A stretch of 64,000 nucleotides of DNA, taken from assembly GCA_028551475.1 (NCBI GenBank), contig CM052361.1, positions 24,813,491 through 24,877,490 of the forward strand, given 5' to 3'. Under the pieces are notes generated by a model. It ran no database searches. It was given only the letters and a program-made list of their open reading frames with translations, and was not told the origin of the DNA. Of this stretch, positions 13,741 to 25,958 are shown one piece after another (the stretch's first letter is position 1; each line of letters starts with the position of its first letter). The position numbers and the translations under genes are program-made. Origin of the DNA: Casuarina equisetifolia. Taxonomy: Eukaryota; Streptophyta; Magnoliopsida; Fagales; Casuarinaceae.

Positions 13741-15448
13741 GAACTAAACGCTAAAGGTAACAAACTTAAGGAAAATTGCATGCTAATAACCTTTATGTTA
13801 GTTGCTTAGACAAGGGGTAGGAGAAAATTTGTTGCTTTAATTGTTATAATTTTTTCATTTTATAGTTTAATTTTATGTGGCACTTTTGTCCTTAATACTC
13901 TCCTATACGTCAAACATATATTGGACTCTAGGTTTAAAAACTAAAATCTATGCTCCATATACACTAAACATATTTAAAAGTCTCAAAATTGGATGGAGTT
14001 TGGAATATCATATTAAAGGCCAAAGTCTACCTATTCCCTAAAAAGGCCTTGTGAAGAGAGAAAGAGATGCCCTAGCTTATAAAGTAGACAACAAACTCCA
14101 ATATGCTAATTACCTTAAGTAGGAGATTTTGAAAAACCTCATGCACGTTGTGTTAGTTAGTGAGTCGTCACAAAAAATTGTCAGGGAATTTTGGTGTATG
14201 AAATCAAAATAGTGATAAAGCTTTACTTCCCTCAATATAATAATTTGTTTGTAAAAAACTTGTAAAATTTTCATTTTATTAATACTTGTATGTGTTTATT
14301 ATATAATCTTCATGATTCTCCTAACAATTGGCATACAATGTCCTAATCTCCTAACACTTTCTAACTAAATACCAACTCAGTCCGTCAATAACAAAGGGAA
14401 AAAAAATACTATGTCAGATTTTCAATGTTTTATGTTTTGACTATTGTATCTCCTACAAAAAGCAATCTTTTTTATTTTTATTTTTATTTTTTTAATTTTT
14501 AAAAGAAATCCCTCGAACCTTCAATTACTTGCCATATGGTGTTATTGATTGATTTGGCTTGTTATTAGGAAGTGTAATGGTAATCACCATAAGCATGCTT
14601 TTGTGTTCATGGACTGCTTTTAGACAAGTCAAGGGAACAACAGTCGAAAACGTGTATTTGGTGATTCGTGGGGTAGTTTCTTGAAGGAAGAAATTGTTAA
14701 AAAGACAGAATATATCACAATGTCAACTTTTTTCCTCAAATTAAATTAATAATGAAGAAAAATTTCTCTATATGTAAAAAATAACATGCATATATATTAG
14801 TAACATCAAATTTCAATATACTCATAATCGTACAAAGCATGGGAAAACACTTCTCATAGAAACCTAATTCATTTCACTTATAAGTTATATTCTAATGTTA
14901 TGTTAAAAAGCATCTTTTTGTACAAAAATACGGGGCTTATTACAGAAAAAATATATTGAAGATATTAAACATATATCGGATTTCAATACAACATTACGTA
15001 AATATTAAAAGATCTTCACTCACAATGTCTACGGATACTTTGATTATTTATGAACTTACATTTTCAGTATGACCTTCTACATAAAGAAAAATATTTCACT
15101 TTGATTAGGAGATTGATATGTAAGAACTCATCCCCTCCTTTTTGTCCCACTTTTCCTTTCGAAAGTATTCCTATTTGTGTCAAAGCAGAAAGAACGGCGT
15201 TGGCCCCGTAGAATCTTCTTCTTCTTTCTCTCTTTTTCCCTCCGATTTCCACTCCCACCAAACGGGTGGGAAAATACGACATGATTTCCTCATCTTCAAC
15301 CCCCTCCCTTCTTCGTCCCTTCCCTCTAACAAGGCCTGTAAATCCATTCATTACCAGAGAAATCTCTGAAACTCCTTAACCGAGAAGATACACGGACAGA
15401 AGAATAATCCCATTTGACTGATCTCCATATCCACACAAGAAACCATTC
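13741..15448. repeat. AT-rich block of the duplicated unit (copy in A)
   Basis: Non-coding. It is repeated with many substitutions at about 26780-28799, 40120-41851, 43740-44846, 48900-50848 and 59630-62282. Recognisable anchors are a GGTAACAAACTTAAG-type string, the CAAAACGTGTATTTGGTGATT string near 14650, and a CT-rich tract with TTCCCTCCGATTTCC near 15240. Confidence 0.75.
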
Positions 15449-15660
15449 ATGTCTGCGTTCAATGAACTTCACAAAGTGCCCAGTAGCTCAACTGCATAGC
15501 ATCGGAGCTTACGGATGCAACCGCGGCGGATCGGACCTGACGTAGAGGGAATATGATACGTGAGAAAAATAGGCGAAATATTTGACTCGGAGCCGGATAC
15601 GACCTTCCTGATGGCGTCACCGGTGGCGTGCAGAAGACAGAGGCTGGAGAGAGTGTAGAT
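15449..15660 (+). pseudogene. conserved MSGFNE short-ORF block, copy A (decayed)
   Basis: An ATG lies downstream of a CT-rich leader-like tract shared by all units. It opens a frame matching MSGFNELHQ-type copies elsewhere, but here it stops after 16 codons (TAG). Downstream, GACGTAGAGG and GACTCGGAGCCGGATACGAC are also conserved between units. It looks like a first exon of an unidentified gene that has lost its function. No family was recognised. Confidence 0.4.
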
Positions 15661-16109
15661 GACTTCTTCCATTAGAGCTTACTTATTCCAAATAACCCGG
15701 ATCTGATTTACGTGAACACAAATCAATCCATCCAAGATTTACTTGTTCTAATTATCAAACACATAGACATGATTGAAATTAATAAAATTGGAATGAAATT
15801 TTAATTTTTAACACTCGTTAGAGAGAGATTTTACCTCACATTGTAATTTTTAAAATTTAAGAGTTGCTTATAAGAGGAAGAACAATTTGTTGACCTAAAA
15901 TTGTTATAATAAATTAATCATCTAATGATCATTGACTCAAAGTTGTTATAAAAAATTAATCATATAATCTAACTATCATTTTAAGCCGTTACAACTAACC
16001 AATTAATTAATTAAATTAATTAAGCTGTTATAACCACCTAATCAAATAAAATACCTAGGACCATTATGTTTAGATGAATATGTAAGTTTATTAGTCGAAG
16101 AATAAAGAA

Positions 16110-16535
16110 GTATAAAAGCTTAAGGCATACCCCAACATAATAAAATATTTGATTGAAAGAGTTTAACGTTCCTAAATAGAGATGCTCTTCCACGAACTAC
16201 TATCTTGATTCTAGCTAACAAAATTGGTATATCTACGATTTTGTTCAAACCATATACAATAAAGACATGCTAATAAAGAAAGTTTAAGAGCTTTGCAGCT
16301 AAATCTTTTTCCTTAGTTGCTTTAATCATCCATTGCAATTCATAATCCAAATTGTTGATGTCCTTATGAAGGCCTTGTTGTGCTAGAATACTTCTCCAAA
16401 TTTGGCTAGTCCAACTACACTGAAAAAACAAGTGTGATTTACTTTCATATTGAGAATCACAGAAATTACAATACATATCAATTGGAGGGAGCCATCGAGA
16501 AACCACTTCTACTGTAGGAAGTTTGTCCCTACATA
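16110..16535 (-). mobile_element. 5'-truncated LINE 3' end (zf-RVT region), minus strand
   Basis: Minus-strand translation (16270-16506) gives a zinc-binding zf-RVT segment with CNFCDSQYESKSHLFFQC, similar to the C-termini of the two full LINEs in this window. The minus-strand 3' end, toward about 16110, shows the GGTATGCC string seen in the LINE1 3' UTR. It is an incomplete, dead insertion. Confidence 0.7.
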
Positions 16536-16654
16536 TAATATTTTTTATATAGAATATTTTTAATAAGTTTGGTTTTAAAGAAAAAGTATAATTTCTTTAT
16601 ATAATATTAGAACATGTAATACAAAAATAATATTCTTTTGCTTATGAACAAAAA

Positions 16655-17900
16655 GTATCTTCACAATATGTCAACAACGTGGATATTCCCACATTGATGG
16701 GACATGCCCATGCAAAGCTATTTGAATTAAATTTTTTTATTTAATTATTAAGTTAATTTTTAGGTTGAACTTTAAGTCTTTTAACATAGTATTAGAACTA
16801 GGTTGCTTCTTAAGTACACCTTTATAAATTTACCATCTAATACCATTGACGGTTAATATTCATCTTCATCTTTTATAATGAGGGAGTATATTAATGAAAT
16901 TGTTATACACTTGTGAAATTGTTTATGTATCCTCACAATATGTCAACAATGTGGATATTCCCACATTGGTAAGACATGCCCATGCGGAGCTATTTAAATT
17001 AAAATTTTTTTCTTTAATCATTAAGTTAATTTTTGGGTTGAACTTTAAGTCTTTTAACATAGTATTAGAATTAGGTTTCTTCTTAAGTATACTCATATAA
17101 ATTCATTGTCTAATACCATTGATGGTTAATATTCATCTTCATCTTTTATAATGAAGGAGTATGTTAATGAAATTGTTATATACCTGTGAGATTGTTTAAG
17201 TATCCTCACAATATGTCAACAATGTGGATATTCCCACATTGATAGGACATGCCTATGTGGAGCTATTTAAATTAAATTTTTTTCTTTAATCATTAAGTTA
17301 ATTTTTGGTTGAACTTTAAGTCTTTTAATATAGTATTAGAACTAGGTTGCTTCTTAAGTACACCTATATAAATTCATCGTCTAATACCATTGACGGTTAA
17401 TATTCATCTTCATCTCTTATAATAAGGGAGTATGTTAATGAAATTGTTATATACCTGTGAAATTGTTTAAGTATCCTTATAATATGTCAACAACGTGGAT
17501 ATTCCTACATTGATAGGACATGCCCATGCGGAGCTATTTAAATTAATTTTTTTCTTTAATCATTAAGTTAATTTTTAGGTTGGACTTTAAGTCTTTTAAC
17601 ATAGTATTATAACTAAGTTGCTTCTTAAGTACACCCTTATAAATTCACCGTCTAATACCATTGACGGGTAATATTCATCTTCATCTTTTATAATGAGAGA
17701 ATATGTTAATGAAATTGTTATATACCTGTGAAATTGTTTAAGTATCCTCACAATATGTCAATAATGTGGATATTCCCACATTGATAGGACATGCCCATGC
17801 GGAGCTATTTAAATTAATTTTTTTTCTCTTTAATCATTAAGTTAATTTTTAGGTTGAACTTTAAGTCTTTTAACATAGTATAAGAACCAAGTTGCTTCTT
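16655..17900. repeat. 272-bp tandem array (about five copies, interrupted by LINE1)
   Basis: The string CACAATATGTCAACAA or a close variant recurs at 16662, 16934, 17207, 17478 and 17749, giving a period of 271-273 bp. Each copy contains an inverted repeat, AATGTGG then ATATTC then CCACATT. The last copy is split by LINE1 and resumes at 23439. An anchor of the array (ACAAAAAGTATCYT) resembles single-copy sequence in units B and C, so the array probably grew locally inside unit A. Confidence 0.9.
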
Positions 17901-18469
17901 GTTTAATTAACTTTTAAATGGTGGCAAAGGAAGAGCAGTGAGAGTTAGTGGCGGGAGAAAATCGTGAAAACGTGGGGAGCCAAAGTCGGTGATTGGCAGC
18001 GCATACAAGCGAGTGACCACACTGGTTGCTCCACTGGAGGCAGATCGGCATCTCTGTGGGGTGGATCTGCATCTCTGTGGGGCGGATTTAGGAAACCCAT
18101 GTGAATGAACGGCGGCAAGCGGTGGTGAGTGGCGGCATGCGGGTGTGAACCTGGGGTGGCAACAGGTTGAACGAGTAGTTTTGGAAGTAGTTTTGCCTGA
18201 CATTGGGAGTAAAATTTGAGAGGCGACTTCTCTCTCGTTAGACGGAGAACAAAAAAACCGGCGCCAAATTTGGGTAGGACGGGATTGAGATTTCCTCCCC
18301 TTTCTGCATAGATTGCTGTGTTTGGTTTTGGGAGAATCAAAAGAGGGAAGACTTTTCTAGTTTCGGTGTTGTCAAAGTTTATTGATTTCAACGGTGAAGG
18401 GATGACAAAAAGGGTGACGGAAAGATAAGGGAGCCCACAAAGACTCAAAAGGCAGGAAAGTAGGAGAAG

Positions 18470-19966
18470 GTGGTTGTAGACATCAATTTAGTCTTCTTTT
18501 TAAATCTGTCTATGGTCAGATTGGTAGCCTGTATCGATCCCGAGTTACTCTCTGTCAATAGAAGACGAGTTTCCCGAACAATTGATTCTATAAACGCAGA
18601 ATTGATGGCACGTACTCGAAGTGATAAAGTTCCTATGAATGGGGGAAGTGTCTCAAATGCTACAAAATCTGAGTTGGCAGTTGAAATTGCAGCTTCACTT
18701 TTCAAATCAAGCATTGATGATTCAGGTAAAAGTACTGATACTCATACTTTGGATAATGTTGATGAACTTGGAAGTAGTAAAGGATTATCTCAAGCAGAAA
18801 TTGTTAGTGTTGTTGACAAAGTTCAAGAGAATATCTCTATAGTTGCAACAAATAGTCAAAAAACTAATGCACTTATTAGTGGAGATGGGGTGTCTTGGAA
18901 ACATATTGCAATGGGTAATATTCTGAAAACAGCTAAATTAGATTATCATCCTCCTTCCATGAAGGGAAACAAACTTGTTGTAAAGCCTCCTCCAGAGGCT
19001 ATTGATGAAGGTAAAAATCACTTTGAAAATTGTCTTGTGGGATATTTCTTAATGGACAATATCTCTTATTATTTGGTGAAAGGACTTGTGGAAAAATTAT
19101 GGGGAAAAGAAAACATATCTGACGTTTTAGCGACTGAAGATGGTTTCTTTTTCTTTCGCTTCTCAAATATTAAGAAAATGGAAGAGGTTATGGAAGTAGG
19201 AGTATGGGATATTGCAGGTCGACCACTTTTCCTTCAGAAATGGCATCCTTTTATTAGATTAGAAAAGGAAAAAATTTCTGCAGTTCCCATTTGGGTTCGA
19301 TTATATAATGTCCCTCATGTGCTATGGACCAATACAGGAATGAGTTATGTAAGTAGTGTGTTAGGAAAACCGCTATACATGGATAAAGCAACAGAACAAA
19401 AGCTTTGATTATCATATGCAAAAATGTATATCTTGATGGATATTAATAGTGATTTCCCTGAAAAATTTGAAATAAACATGGGTAAAGAGGAACCATATGA
19501 GGTACAAGTTGATTATTGTTGGGTTCCTATGAAATGTAAAGTATGCAATTACTTTGGACACAAAGAATGTAATCCAAAAAGAAAAGAAGTTTGGGTTCCT
19601 AAAAGAAATGTGAATCCACCAGGTCAAGCTACCCAGAATGAAACTCAAGATATGAGGCCAAATACAAAGGTTCTTGGAAAGAATACCCAAACCATTCAAA
19701 ATGACTTTCAAGATGTAAGGTCAATTACTATTGCAAAGGACACTGAAAGATGTTTTGTTGTTCAACCAAAAGAAATAGTAGGTATTTCTGACTCTTCCCT
19801 AGGTACTACAAAGTCAAATTATTCTGGAAAGAAAAAAAGAAAGGAGCAAAAAGTCATCTCTGAAAATAAGTTTGCGATATTAGCGGAGGAAACACCTTCC
19901 ACCACCATAGGTCTTATTGGAGATTTTGGGTTAATGGGGGACGAGAATCAACCTCCCAATAAATGA
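18470..19966 (+). pseudogene. LINE1 ORF1, DUF4283 nucleic-acid-binding protein (one internal stop)
   Basis: The frame stays open for 499 codons to a TGA at 19964-19966, except for one internal TGA at 19406-19408. A DUF4283 domain occupies roughly residues 180-312, with the typical PIWVRLYNVPH segment. After the internal stop a zinc-knuckle-like CKVCNYFGHKEC follows near residue 357, with non-canonical spacing that LINE2 shares. In LINEs this protein binds the element's RNA. The start is uncertain: the ATG at 18470 is the first in frame, but a downstream ATG near 18605 also fits. The stop of ORF1 overlaps the start of ORF2 as ATGA. Confidence 0.85.
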
Positions 19967-22900
19967 AAGTACTTTCATGGAATGTAAGGGGCTTAAATAA
20001 AAGCCCTAGAATAAGGGAAGTAGCAAAATTTGTTTTATCCCATTCCCCCCATATTATTATTTTGATTAAACATAGAGTTAAAGAAGAAAATGCAGATGCA
20101 CTCTTGAAGTTTGGATTTCCGGATTGGAAATATATTCATAACTACAATTTTAGTAGTCTTGGTAGAATTTGGGTTCTTTGGAAAGCTTCAGAATTACAAT
20201 TTACAGTTAAAGGTTCCTCATCTCAAGTCATCCATTGCCTCATTGAAAAGCCAGGTATGCACCCTTACTTGTTGTCTGCCATATATGCAAGTAACTTAGA
20301 AGTTGAACGTAGAGAGTTATGGGCTGACCTTAAAAGTTTTGATACTCTGAATGTAAACAATATTCCTTGGTTACTAATGGGAGATTTCAATGAAATACGG
20401 AATATCAATGAGCGAATTGGCCCAAACGTTAGATGGACACAAGGAATGGAGAATTTAAATGAAATGGTTGAGAATATAACATTGATTGAACCTCAATTCT
20501 ATGGTTCTTTATTCACATGGACAAACAAAGGCTCAAGAACTAATCTTCGAGCTAGCAAAATTGATAGGGTCTTTACTAATGCAGAATGAGTGCTTCACTT
20601 TGATAGATTCACAATTGAATTTTTACTTCCTGGTGTATTAGATCATTCTCCATGTTTAATACAATTTGGAAATGACACAAGCAGGAAGAAATCTCTATTC
20701 AGATTCTTTAATTTTTGGACTGATTGCTCAGATTTTCTGGATACAGTGAGTTTAGTATGACAACAAGAAATAAATGGCTTAAAAATGTTTCAAGTTGTGC
20801 AAAAATTAAAAGCTTTAAAGCCTTCTCTCAAGAAACTCAATGCCACCCATTTTGGAGATTTGCACTAGAAGGTGAAGGATGCAAGAGAAAGTTTAAAGCA
20901 AATTCAGAGCAGGTTAAAGATTAATCCTTATTGTCCATATACACGTTCTGAGGAGAAATCACAACTTGAGCAACTCCTTGCTATGAGTAAACATGAAGAA
21001 ATCCTTCTCAAACAAAAGTCAAGGAACATATGATTAAAAGAAGGGGATAACAACAGTAAGATTTTCTTTGCATCATTGATGCGGAGGAGAGCTCAAAACA
21101 AGATTAATAAACTGGTACTAGAGGATGGCTCTGTTATTACAGACGAGCAGGAATTGAGATTTGCTATTATTTCCTATTATCAGTCAATTCTTGGCAACTC
21201 TAGAAGTATTCCTATCAACTCTGAAAGGTATGCTTCTCTATTCTAGGAGAACATTAGTGAATTGCTTAATTTGCCAAATTTTGAACGTTTTGATGTTATT
21301 AAAGCACTTTGGGGCATTCATGATTTTAAAGCTCCTGGGCCTGATGGTTATAATAGTTTGTTTTATAAGAAAGCATGGCCTATCATTGGAAGGGATGTAG
21401 AAGATGCTGTATTAGAGGTCTTCTCTTCTAGGAACTTGTTGAAAGCTACAAATTCAACATTACTCTCTTTAGTCCCTAAAGTTCCCAATCCAAGTTGCAC
21501 CAAGGATTACCGACCAATAACATGTTGTAATGTTATATATAAAATCATTTCTAAGATGCTTGCTGAAAGGATAAGCCTCATTTTACCTTCAGTGGTTAAT
21601 CCTAATCAAACAGCTTTCATTAAAGGGCGACAGATTTCAGAGAATATTATGCTTTGCCAGGAACTTTTGCATAACTATCACAAGGGAGACAAAGGTAAAC
21701 GTGTGGCCATAAAAATTGATCTTATGAAAGCATATGACATGGTCAAATGGGATACAGTATTGGGAATTTTGAAAGCCATTAACACCCCTCAATAGTTGGT
21801 TGATCTTATCAGTGAGTGTATTATTACCACAAGATTTTCAATCAATTTCAATAGAGAACATGCAGGATACTTTAAAGGCACTAATGGATTGCGACAAGGT
21901 GAACCCTTATCTCCATATTTATTTGTATTGGTTATGGAGATACTCAACAGAATCATTATTTCAAAGACCTCTACAGCGGTGTTTAAATTTCATTGGTGTT
22001 GCAAATCGAAAAAAATCACTCATTTATGTTTTGCTGATGATTTATTTCTCTTCTCGCATGGTGATGTGAACTCAGTCCTATGTTTCATAGAAGCTTTAGA
22101 GGAATTTGCTGATCTTACAAGCTTAAAGTATAACCCAAGTAAATGTCAAATTTTCTTTTCTAGGTTATCGGAGCAAGAACAACTTCTTATACTTGATCAT
22201 ACTCCTTTCCCGAAAGGTTCACTCCCTATTAGATATCTTGGAGTTCCTCTTATCACGAAAAGACTAACTCAAGTTGATTGTAAAGGTCTAACGGATAAAA
22301 TATTTGGAAGAATAGAAGATTGGGGAATGAAACATCTAAGCTATGCAGGGAGATTACAATTGGCGAAATCTGTCCTCATTTCTATTTGCACATTTTGGAT
22401 GCAAGTCTTCCTATTGCCAAAGCAGACTATTTATGAGATTGAGAAAAAGATAAGGAAATTCTTATGGGCAGGTAATATAGATATGCATCGTCCTCACAAA
22501 GTAGCTTGGCAAACTGTTTGTTCACCGAAGAAGGAAGGGGGATTAGGTTTACTGAACCTCAAAATTTGGAATAAAGTCCTTTTAGGACGTATGCTTTGGA
22601 ATCTCATTAATCTCCCAGAAGGCTCATTATGGAGTAAATGGATTCACAATACAAAGTGTAAAAGAACCTCAGTAATGCAGTTGGACATAAAAGGTACCAT
22701 GGCTTGGAGTTGGCGGGGTCTCCTCAAGTTAAGGCCCACACTTACCTTTATTCTCTCAAGTTCTACATATTGTTGCCAAAAGATTTATAATGATCTTTGG
22801 CAAGTTGGAGAAACGGTGGATTGGTATAATTTAATTTGGACAGGTGACATTAGCAAACATAATTTCATTGGATGACTTGTTTGTAGGGACAAACTTTCTA

Positions 22901-23340
22901 CAGCAACAAAAATTGTATGATGGCTTCCTTTGGTAAACATATATTGTGATTTTTGTTAATCTCATTTAGAAAATAGAAGTCATCTCTTTTTTGAATGTAC
23001 GTGGACAAGGATGATTTAGAAAAGTATTCTTACTCAGAATGGAATCTGACGTGACATTGGAGGATGGAATGAAGAACTACAATGGATGATCAAAGCAATA
23101 AAAGGAAGGAATTTAGCTGCCAAACTTCTCAATATATCTTTCTTAGCTTGTATTTATTGTATATGGGCTGAACGAAATATAAGACGTTTTCAGGAAAAAA
23201 TAATGGATATCCCTATTCTCTTAGCGAAAATAAAAAAGATAGTATGAGGGAGGGCTTCTTTGTTTAGACATATAAAATCTTCTCAATGCAATGTTATTTT
23301 GAGTGAAATTTGGAGGCTTCCAACTTCCATCTTTTTATAG
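19963..23340 (+). pseudogene. LINE1 ORF2, endonuclease-reverse transcriptase (many in-frame stops, no frameshift)
   Basis: A single frame of 1,126 codons carries an APE-type endonuclease (about residues 1-230: SWNVRGLN, GDFNEI, FTWTN, KIDRVFTN). It continues with a reverse transcriptase (about 430-760: KAPGPDGYNS, GLRQGEPLSPYLF, FADD at about 690-693) and a C-terminal zf-RVT. Internal stops lie at 20587, 20758, 20866, 21031, 21244, 21793, 22873, 22918, 22957 and three more before 23260. Most fall where relatives have tryptophan. The endonuclease glutamate of the usual ET(K/R) motif reads IKHR here, while LINE2 keeps LEHK. No indel disrupts the frame. Non-functional. Confidence 0.9.
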
Positions 23341-23455
23341 ATATGGTGACTTTTGTAATACTGGGGTATGCCCCTGTGCTTTTGTACTTTAATATGTATT
23401 AATACAATTTACCTTTTCACCAAAAAAAAAAAAAAAAAGAACCAAGTTGCTTCTT

Positions 23456-23700
23456 AAGTACACCCTTATAAATTCATCGTCTAATATCATTGATGGTTAA
23501 TATTTATTTTCATCTTTTATAATGAGAGAGTATGTTAATGAAATTGTTATATACCTGTGAAGATTATCTCACATAGTCAAGTTATATACTTGTGAAATTA
23601 TTTAAATTAGAAAAGTTTACTTCAACCTTGAGTTAACTTTTGAATTAGAATTTAGGTCTTCTAATAGCAAAGAGAAATAAAAGAGCATATTAAAAATAAA
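23456..23700. repeat. remainder of the 272-bp array beyond LINE1
   Basis: Sequence directly after the right target-site copy continues the interrupted array unit (AAGTACACCCTTATAAATTC), then fades into a diverged partial copy near 23600-23680. Confidence 0.8.
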
Positions 23701-23764
23701 TTATAGTATGAACAATCACACAAACTTTTGACGTTACTTAAATATCATCGTCATATTCTCATAA

Positions 23765-24370
23765 AGTGAAAAATGACCATTTCTCTTTCAAGCAATTTCA
23801 GGTAAATGTGTAGGGAGTGTTCTTTATTCTTCTCTTCCGGAGTCCATATATTTAAAGGAGCATTGAACACTTTGCCTCATTTTATATCATTCCTTTAGCC
23901 GAAATCCAGTAGTGCAAGCAACTCGAAGACCCAAGGGACTTTCCCGGAACCATCAGTCTCCATCTTGACCAAACAACACCTTGTAGCAGAAGCAACACAA
24001 GAACATTGATCCCTTCGACAGGTTCACTTAAAATAATCAAGAAGCAGCCCCAAAAGGTCAACCAGGGTGCTCTAAATGCCACTCCGCGAACCGTACTTAA
24101 CCGACGCATCCAGACGGCTCTAAAGAGGTGTTTACAGCTAGTCATCGTTGAATTTTCCTAGTCCCACATCGAAAATCTCGAAAGAGAATTGCCTAGAACC
24201 GGCGCAGGGTGTGAAAGAAGGAAGTTCTCAGTTAAGTGTCGCGGACCGCGCGGCTGCGTTGGAATGACGTCCCGCAGCAGTTATACTGATTTTTGCTCAG
24301 GGAGTGCGTGCTCGCTTTCATTTTCATATTCACGCGCTGTCATGTCTTGTCTCGCGAAGAGAGGATGAAG
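23765..24370. repeat. conserved block with TATA-like TATTTAAAGG and GC-rich tract, copy A
   Basis: AAAATGACCATTTCTC and TATATTTAAAGGAGCATTGA recur at 30510-30605, 46300-46400 and 53665-53765. A GC-rich stretch at 24180-24370 (GCGGACCGCG, GCGTGCTCGCTTTC) recurs at about 31080-31300 and 54110-54350. The best TATA-like string points to the plus strand, but no plus-strand ORF follows. The minus strand holds a decayed small ORF (stop at 23895-23897, DGSGKVPWVFELLALLDFG). Confidence 0.6.
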
Positions 24371-25159
24371 TAGCCCCTTGAAAAATGAATTTATTATCTA
24401 AGTCTACATAAATGAAACTAAATCACAAAAAGTAAATTATATTATTTATGTTGTGAAAAATTTCAAAAGTTAACTATTAATGGACAAAGAACACAATCGT
24501 TTATTTTTTTGACCTACTTTTTATAAATTACTATTTCAAGTTTTTATATTTGTCATGTTAGGCTTTAACATGCCTCATTCCCTTGAGTATACGATAATTC
24601 TTCTTATAGGCAGAAGATAGAAACTGAATTATTAATAAAATCTTTAGAAATGTGATGCTATTTGAATTCTGAACAAAGAAAACAATTCTTTTTTTTATTA
24701 AGTTAATTGTTTAAGAAGTTAATTAAAATTAATTTTTTATATTCATGATAACATTAAGTTAAAAAAAGAAAAAAGAAAAAAGAAAATGGTAAGATAGAGA
24801 AATCGTTCTCTCATTTTTCAAAAGTCAATCCATTTTTTAATTTACAATAAATTACTATTTCCAATCCAATTGTCAAACTAAATTATGTCTCATCACTCTC
24901 ATCAAAATTAGTCAATCACTTCTTTACAGAAATTGCGTATGCTAACTATATTTTTTTTCACAATAATCACTAAAAAATTAATTGACCAATTGTTAGAAAT
25001 AATTCAATATACTCTTTGTATATTCAGAGTTCTTCATTTTGACAATCGATTTAAAAAAAAAAAGTTTAGTTTTTCCTTATGAAAGCTTACTTCTCAATTA
25101 AGCTTTTAAAATTAAAACCTTAATCCCAGGTGCTTGCAGTATAGAAATCAGTACACAGC

Positions 25160-25412
25160 GTATACCACGACTGTTCGCGTGGCCCGTAGGCACGTCGTAC
25201 GCGCCGTCTGGTGCGCATGGGCCATGACATCATGAAGATCCTAAAATGTCAAAACGTTTGTACGTAACAACACTTCCCACTTGGCTTAGTTTCCTCGCTC
25301 GAAGCCTTCCCCAAGTACGCCCTGTAATGGCAGCGATGCATATTTTGGCCAATAACAATCTTACAACACATCTTGCGTAAATCAAGAATTCTATAAATAT
25401 GGGGGCAAAGCA
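25160..25412 (+). promoter_or_regulatory. promoter of zinc-finger gene 1 (TATA at 25393-25400)
   Basis: TATAAATA lies about 88 bp upstream of the chosen ATG. The preceding 230 bp are GC-richer than the surroundings and align with the promoter of paralog 4 (about 55260-55560): GGTGCGCATGGGCC, GACATCATGAA, CTTCCCCAAG. Paralogs 2 and 3 have a different upstream segment. Confidence 0.65.
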
Positions 25413-25487
25413 GTGTTAAGCTGCATTGAGTTCCTACAAGTCAGCTTCGTGTTCTGCAGTTTCATATTCTCGAAGTCAGATTCAGAG

Positions 25488-25940
25488 ATGAAGAGAGGAA
25501 GAGAGGACGGAGGGGTGGAGACGATGGACATGGTGAACTACTTGATGCTGCTGTCCAGCGTTGGCCAAATCGACGTGACGAAGGGCTCCGACCCTCGTTC
25601 TTTTGTGTGCAAGACGTGCGGCCGCCGGTTCCCGTCGTTCCAGGCCCTGGGGGGCCACAGGGCAAGCCACAAGAAGCCGAGGCTAATGGCCGGCGACCTG
25701 TTGCACCCCACCGGGGGGTCTCCGGTGAAGCCTAAGAGTCACGAATGCTCCATTTGCGGGCTCGATTTCGCGGTCGGACAGGCGCTGGGGGGACACATGA
25801 GGAGGCACAGAGATGTCTTGATCGATCACCGTCCGGGGCAGGCCTTGGGGGTGATGAAGAAATCCAGTAGTAAGGAGATGCCGCGCTTCGATTTGAATGT
25901 GATACCGGTGGGGAGTGACCTGAAGTTGTGTAGTTGGTAA
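25488..25940 (+). CDS. two-finger C2H2 zinc-finger protein with EAR motif, paralog 1 (unit A)
   Basis: 150 residues, intronless. It begins MKRGRED and has a leucine-rich L-box (about residues 11-24). Finger 1 is C41, C44, H57, H61 and finger 2 is C87, C90, H103, H107, both with the plant QALGGH signature. A C-terminal DLNVIP is followed by DLKLCSW. This is the C1-2i (ZAT-type) architecture; members are nuclear repressors of stress and development genes that act through the DLN/EAR motif. The ATG at 25413 is in frame but only 13 bp beyond the TATA box, so 25488 was chosen. Compared with paralogs 3 and 4 it lacks five residues after HRDV. L-box residues differ slightly ([10 protein letters not shown]). 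No disabling change was seen. Confidence 0.92.
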   Translation: MKRGREDGGVETMDMVNYLMLLSSVGQIDVTKGSDPRSFVCKTCGRRFPSFQALGGHRASHKKPRLMAGDLLHPTGGSPVKPKSHECSICGLDFAVGQALGGHMRRHRDVLIDHRPGQALGVMKKSSSKEMPRFDLNVIPVGSDLKLCSW

Positions 25941-25958
25941 TGATAGTATAGGCTGTTT

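Larger units (their letters stand above)
17901..23438 (+). mobile_element. full-length L1-type LINE (LINE1) with target-site duplication
   Basis: The element is flanked by the direct repeat GAACCAAGTTGCTTCTT at 17884-17900 and 23439-23455, and ends in an A tract (23422-23438). In order it carries a 5' UTR of about 570 bp, ORF1 (DUF4283 plus a cysteine/histidine knuckle), ORF2 (endonuclease, reverse transcriptase, zf-RVT) and a short 3' UTR. It sits in the last copy of the 272-bp array. Structure and order match plant L1 elements. It is dead: ORF1 has one internal stop and ORF2 about twelve. Confidence 0.95.
10805..25958 (+). repeat. tandem segmental duplication, unit A (contains the ancestral left end)
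   Basis: The unit runs from the IVDPDMRF codons of ALP1-like exon 2 to about 20 bp past the first zinc-finger stop. Its parts recur in the same order in units B-E: ALP1-like 3' half and flank, AT-rich blocks, the MSGFNE block, a TATA-like and minus-ORF block, then the zinc-finger gene. Here the left end is continuous with an intact ALP1-like gene, so this is the original boundary. It is lengthened by a 5.5-kb LINE and a 272-bp array. Confidence 0.85.

Noticed and set aside
16655..17900. CRISPR-like reading of the regular repeats
   Set aside because: The repeats are 272-bp full-length tandem copies without distinct spacers, in plant DNA.
17907..18448. Two overlapping minus-strand frames of 98 and 167 codons
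   Set aside because: They lie in the LINE1 5' UTR, antisense, with no recognisable domain.
23882..24145. 87-codon minus-strand frame with hydrophobic stretch
   Set aside because: The frame is not the one shared with units B and C and is lost there by indels. Only the alternative small frame is conserved.
25413..25487. Upstream in-frame ATG giving a 175-residue zinc-finger protein
   Set aside because: It lies about 13 bp past the TATA box, so it would be outside or at the very tip of the transcript. MKRGRED is conserved in all four copies.
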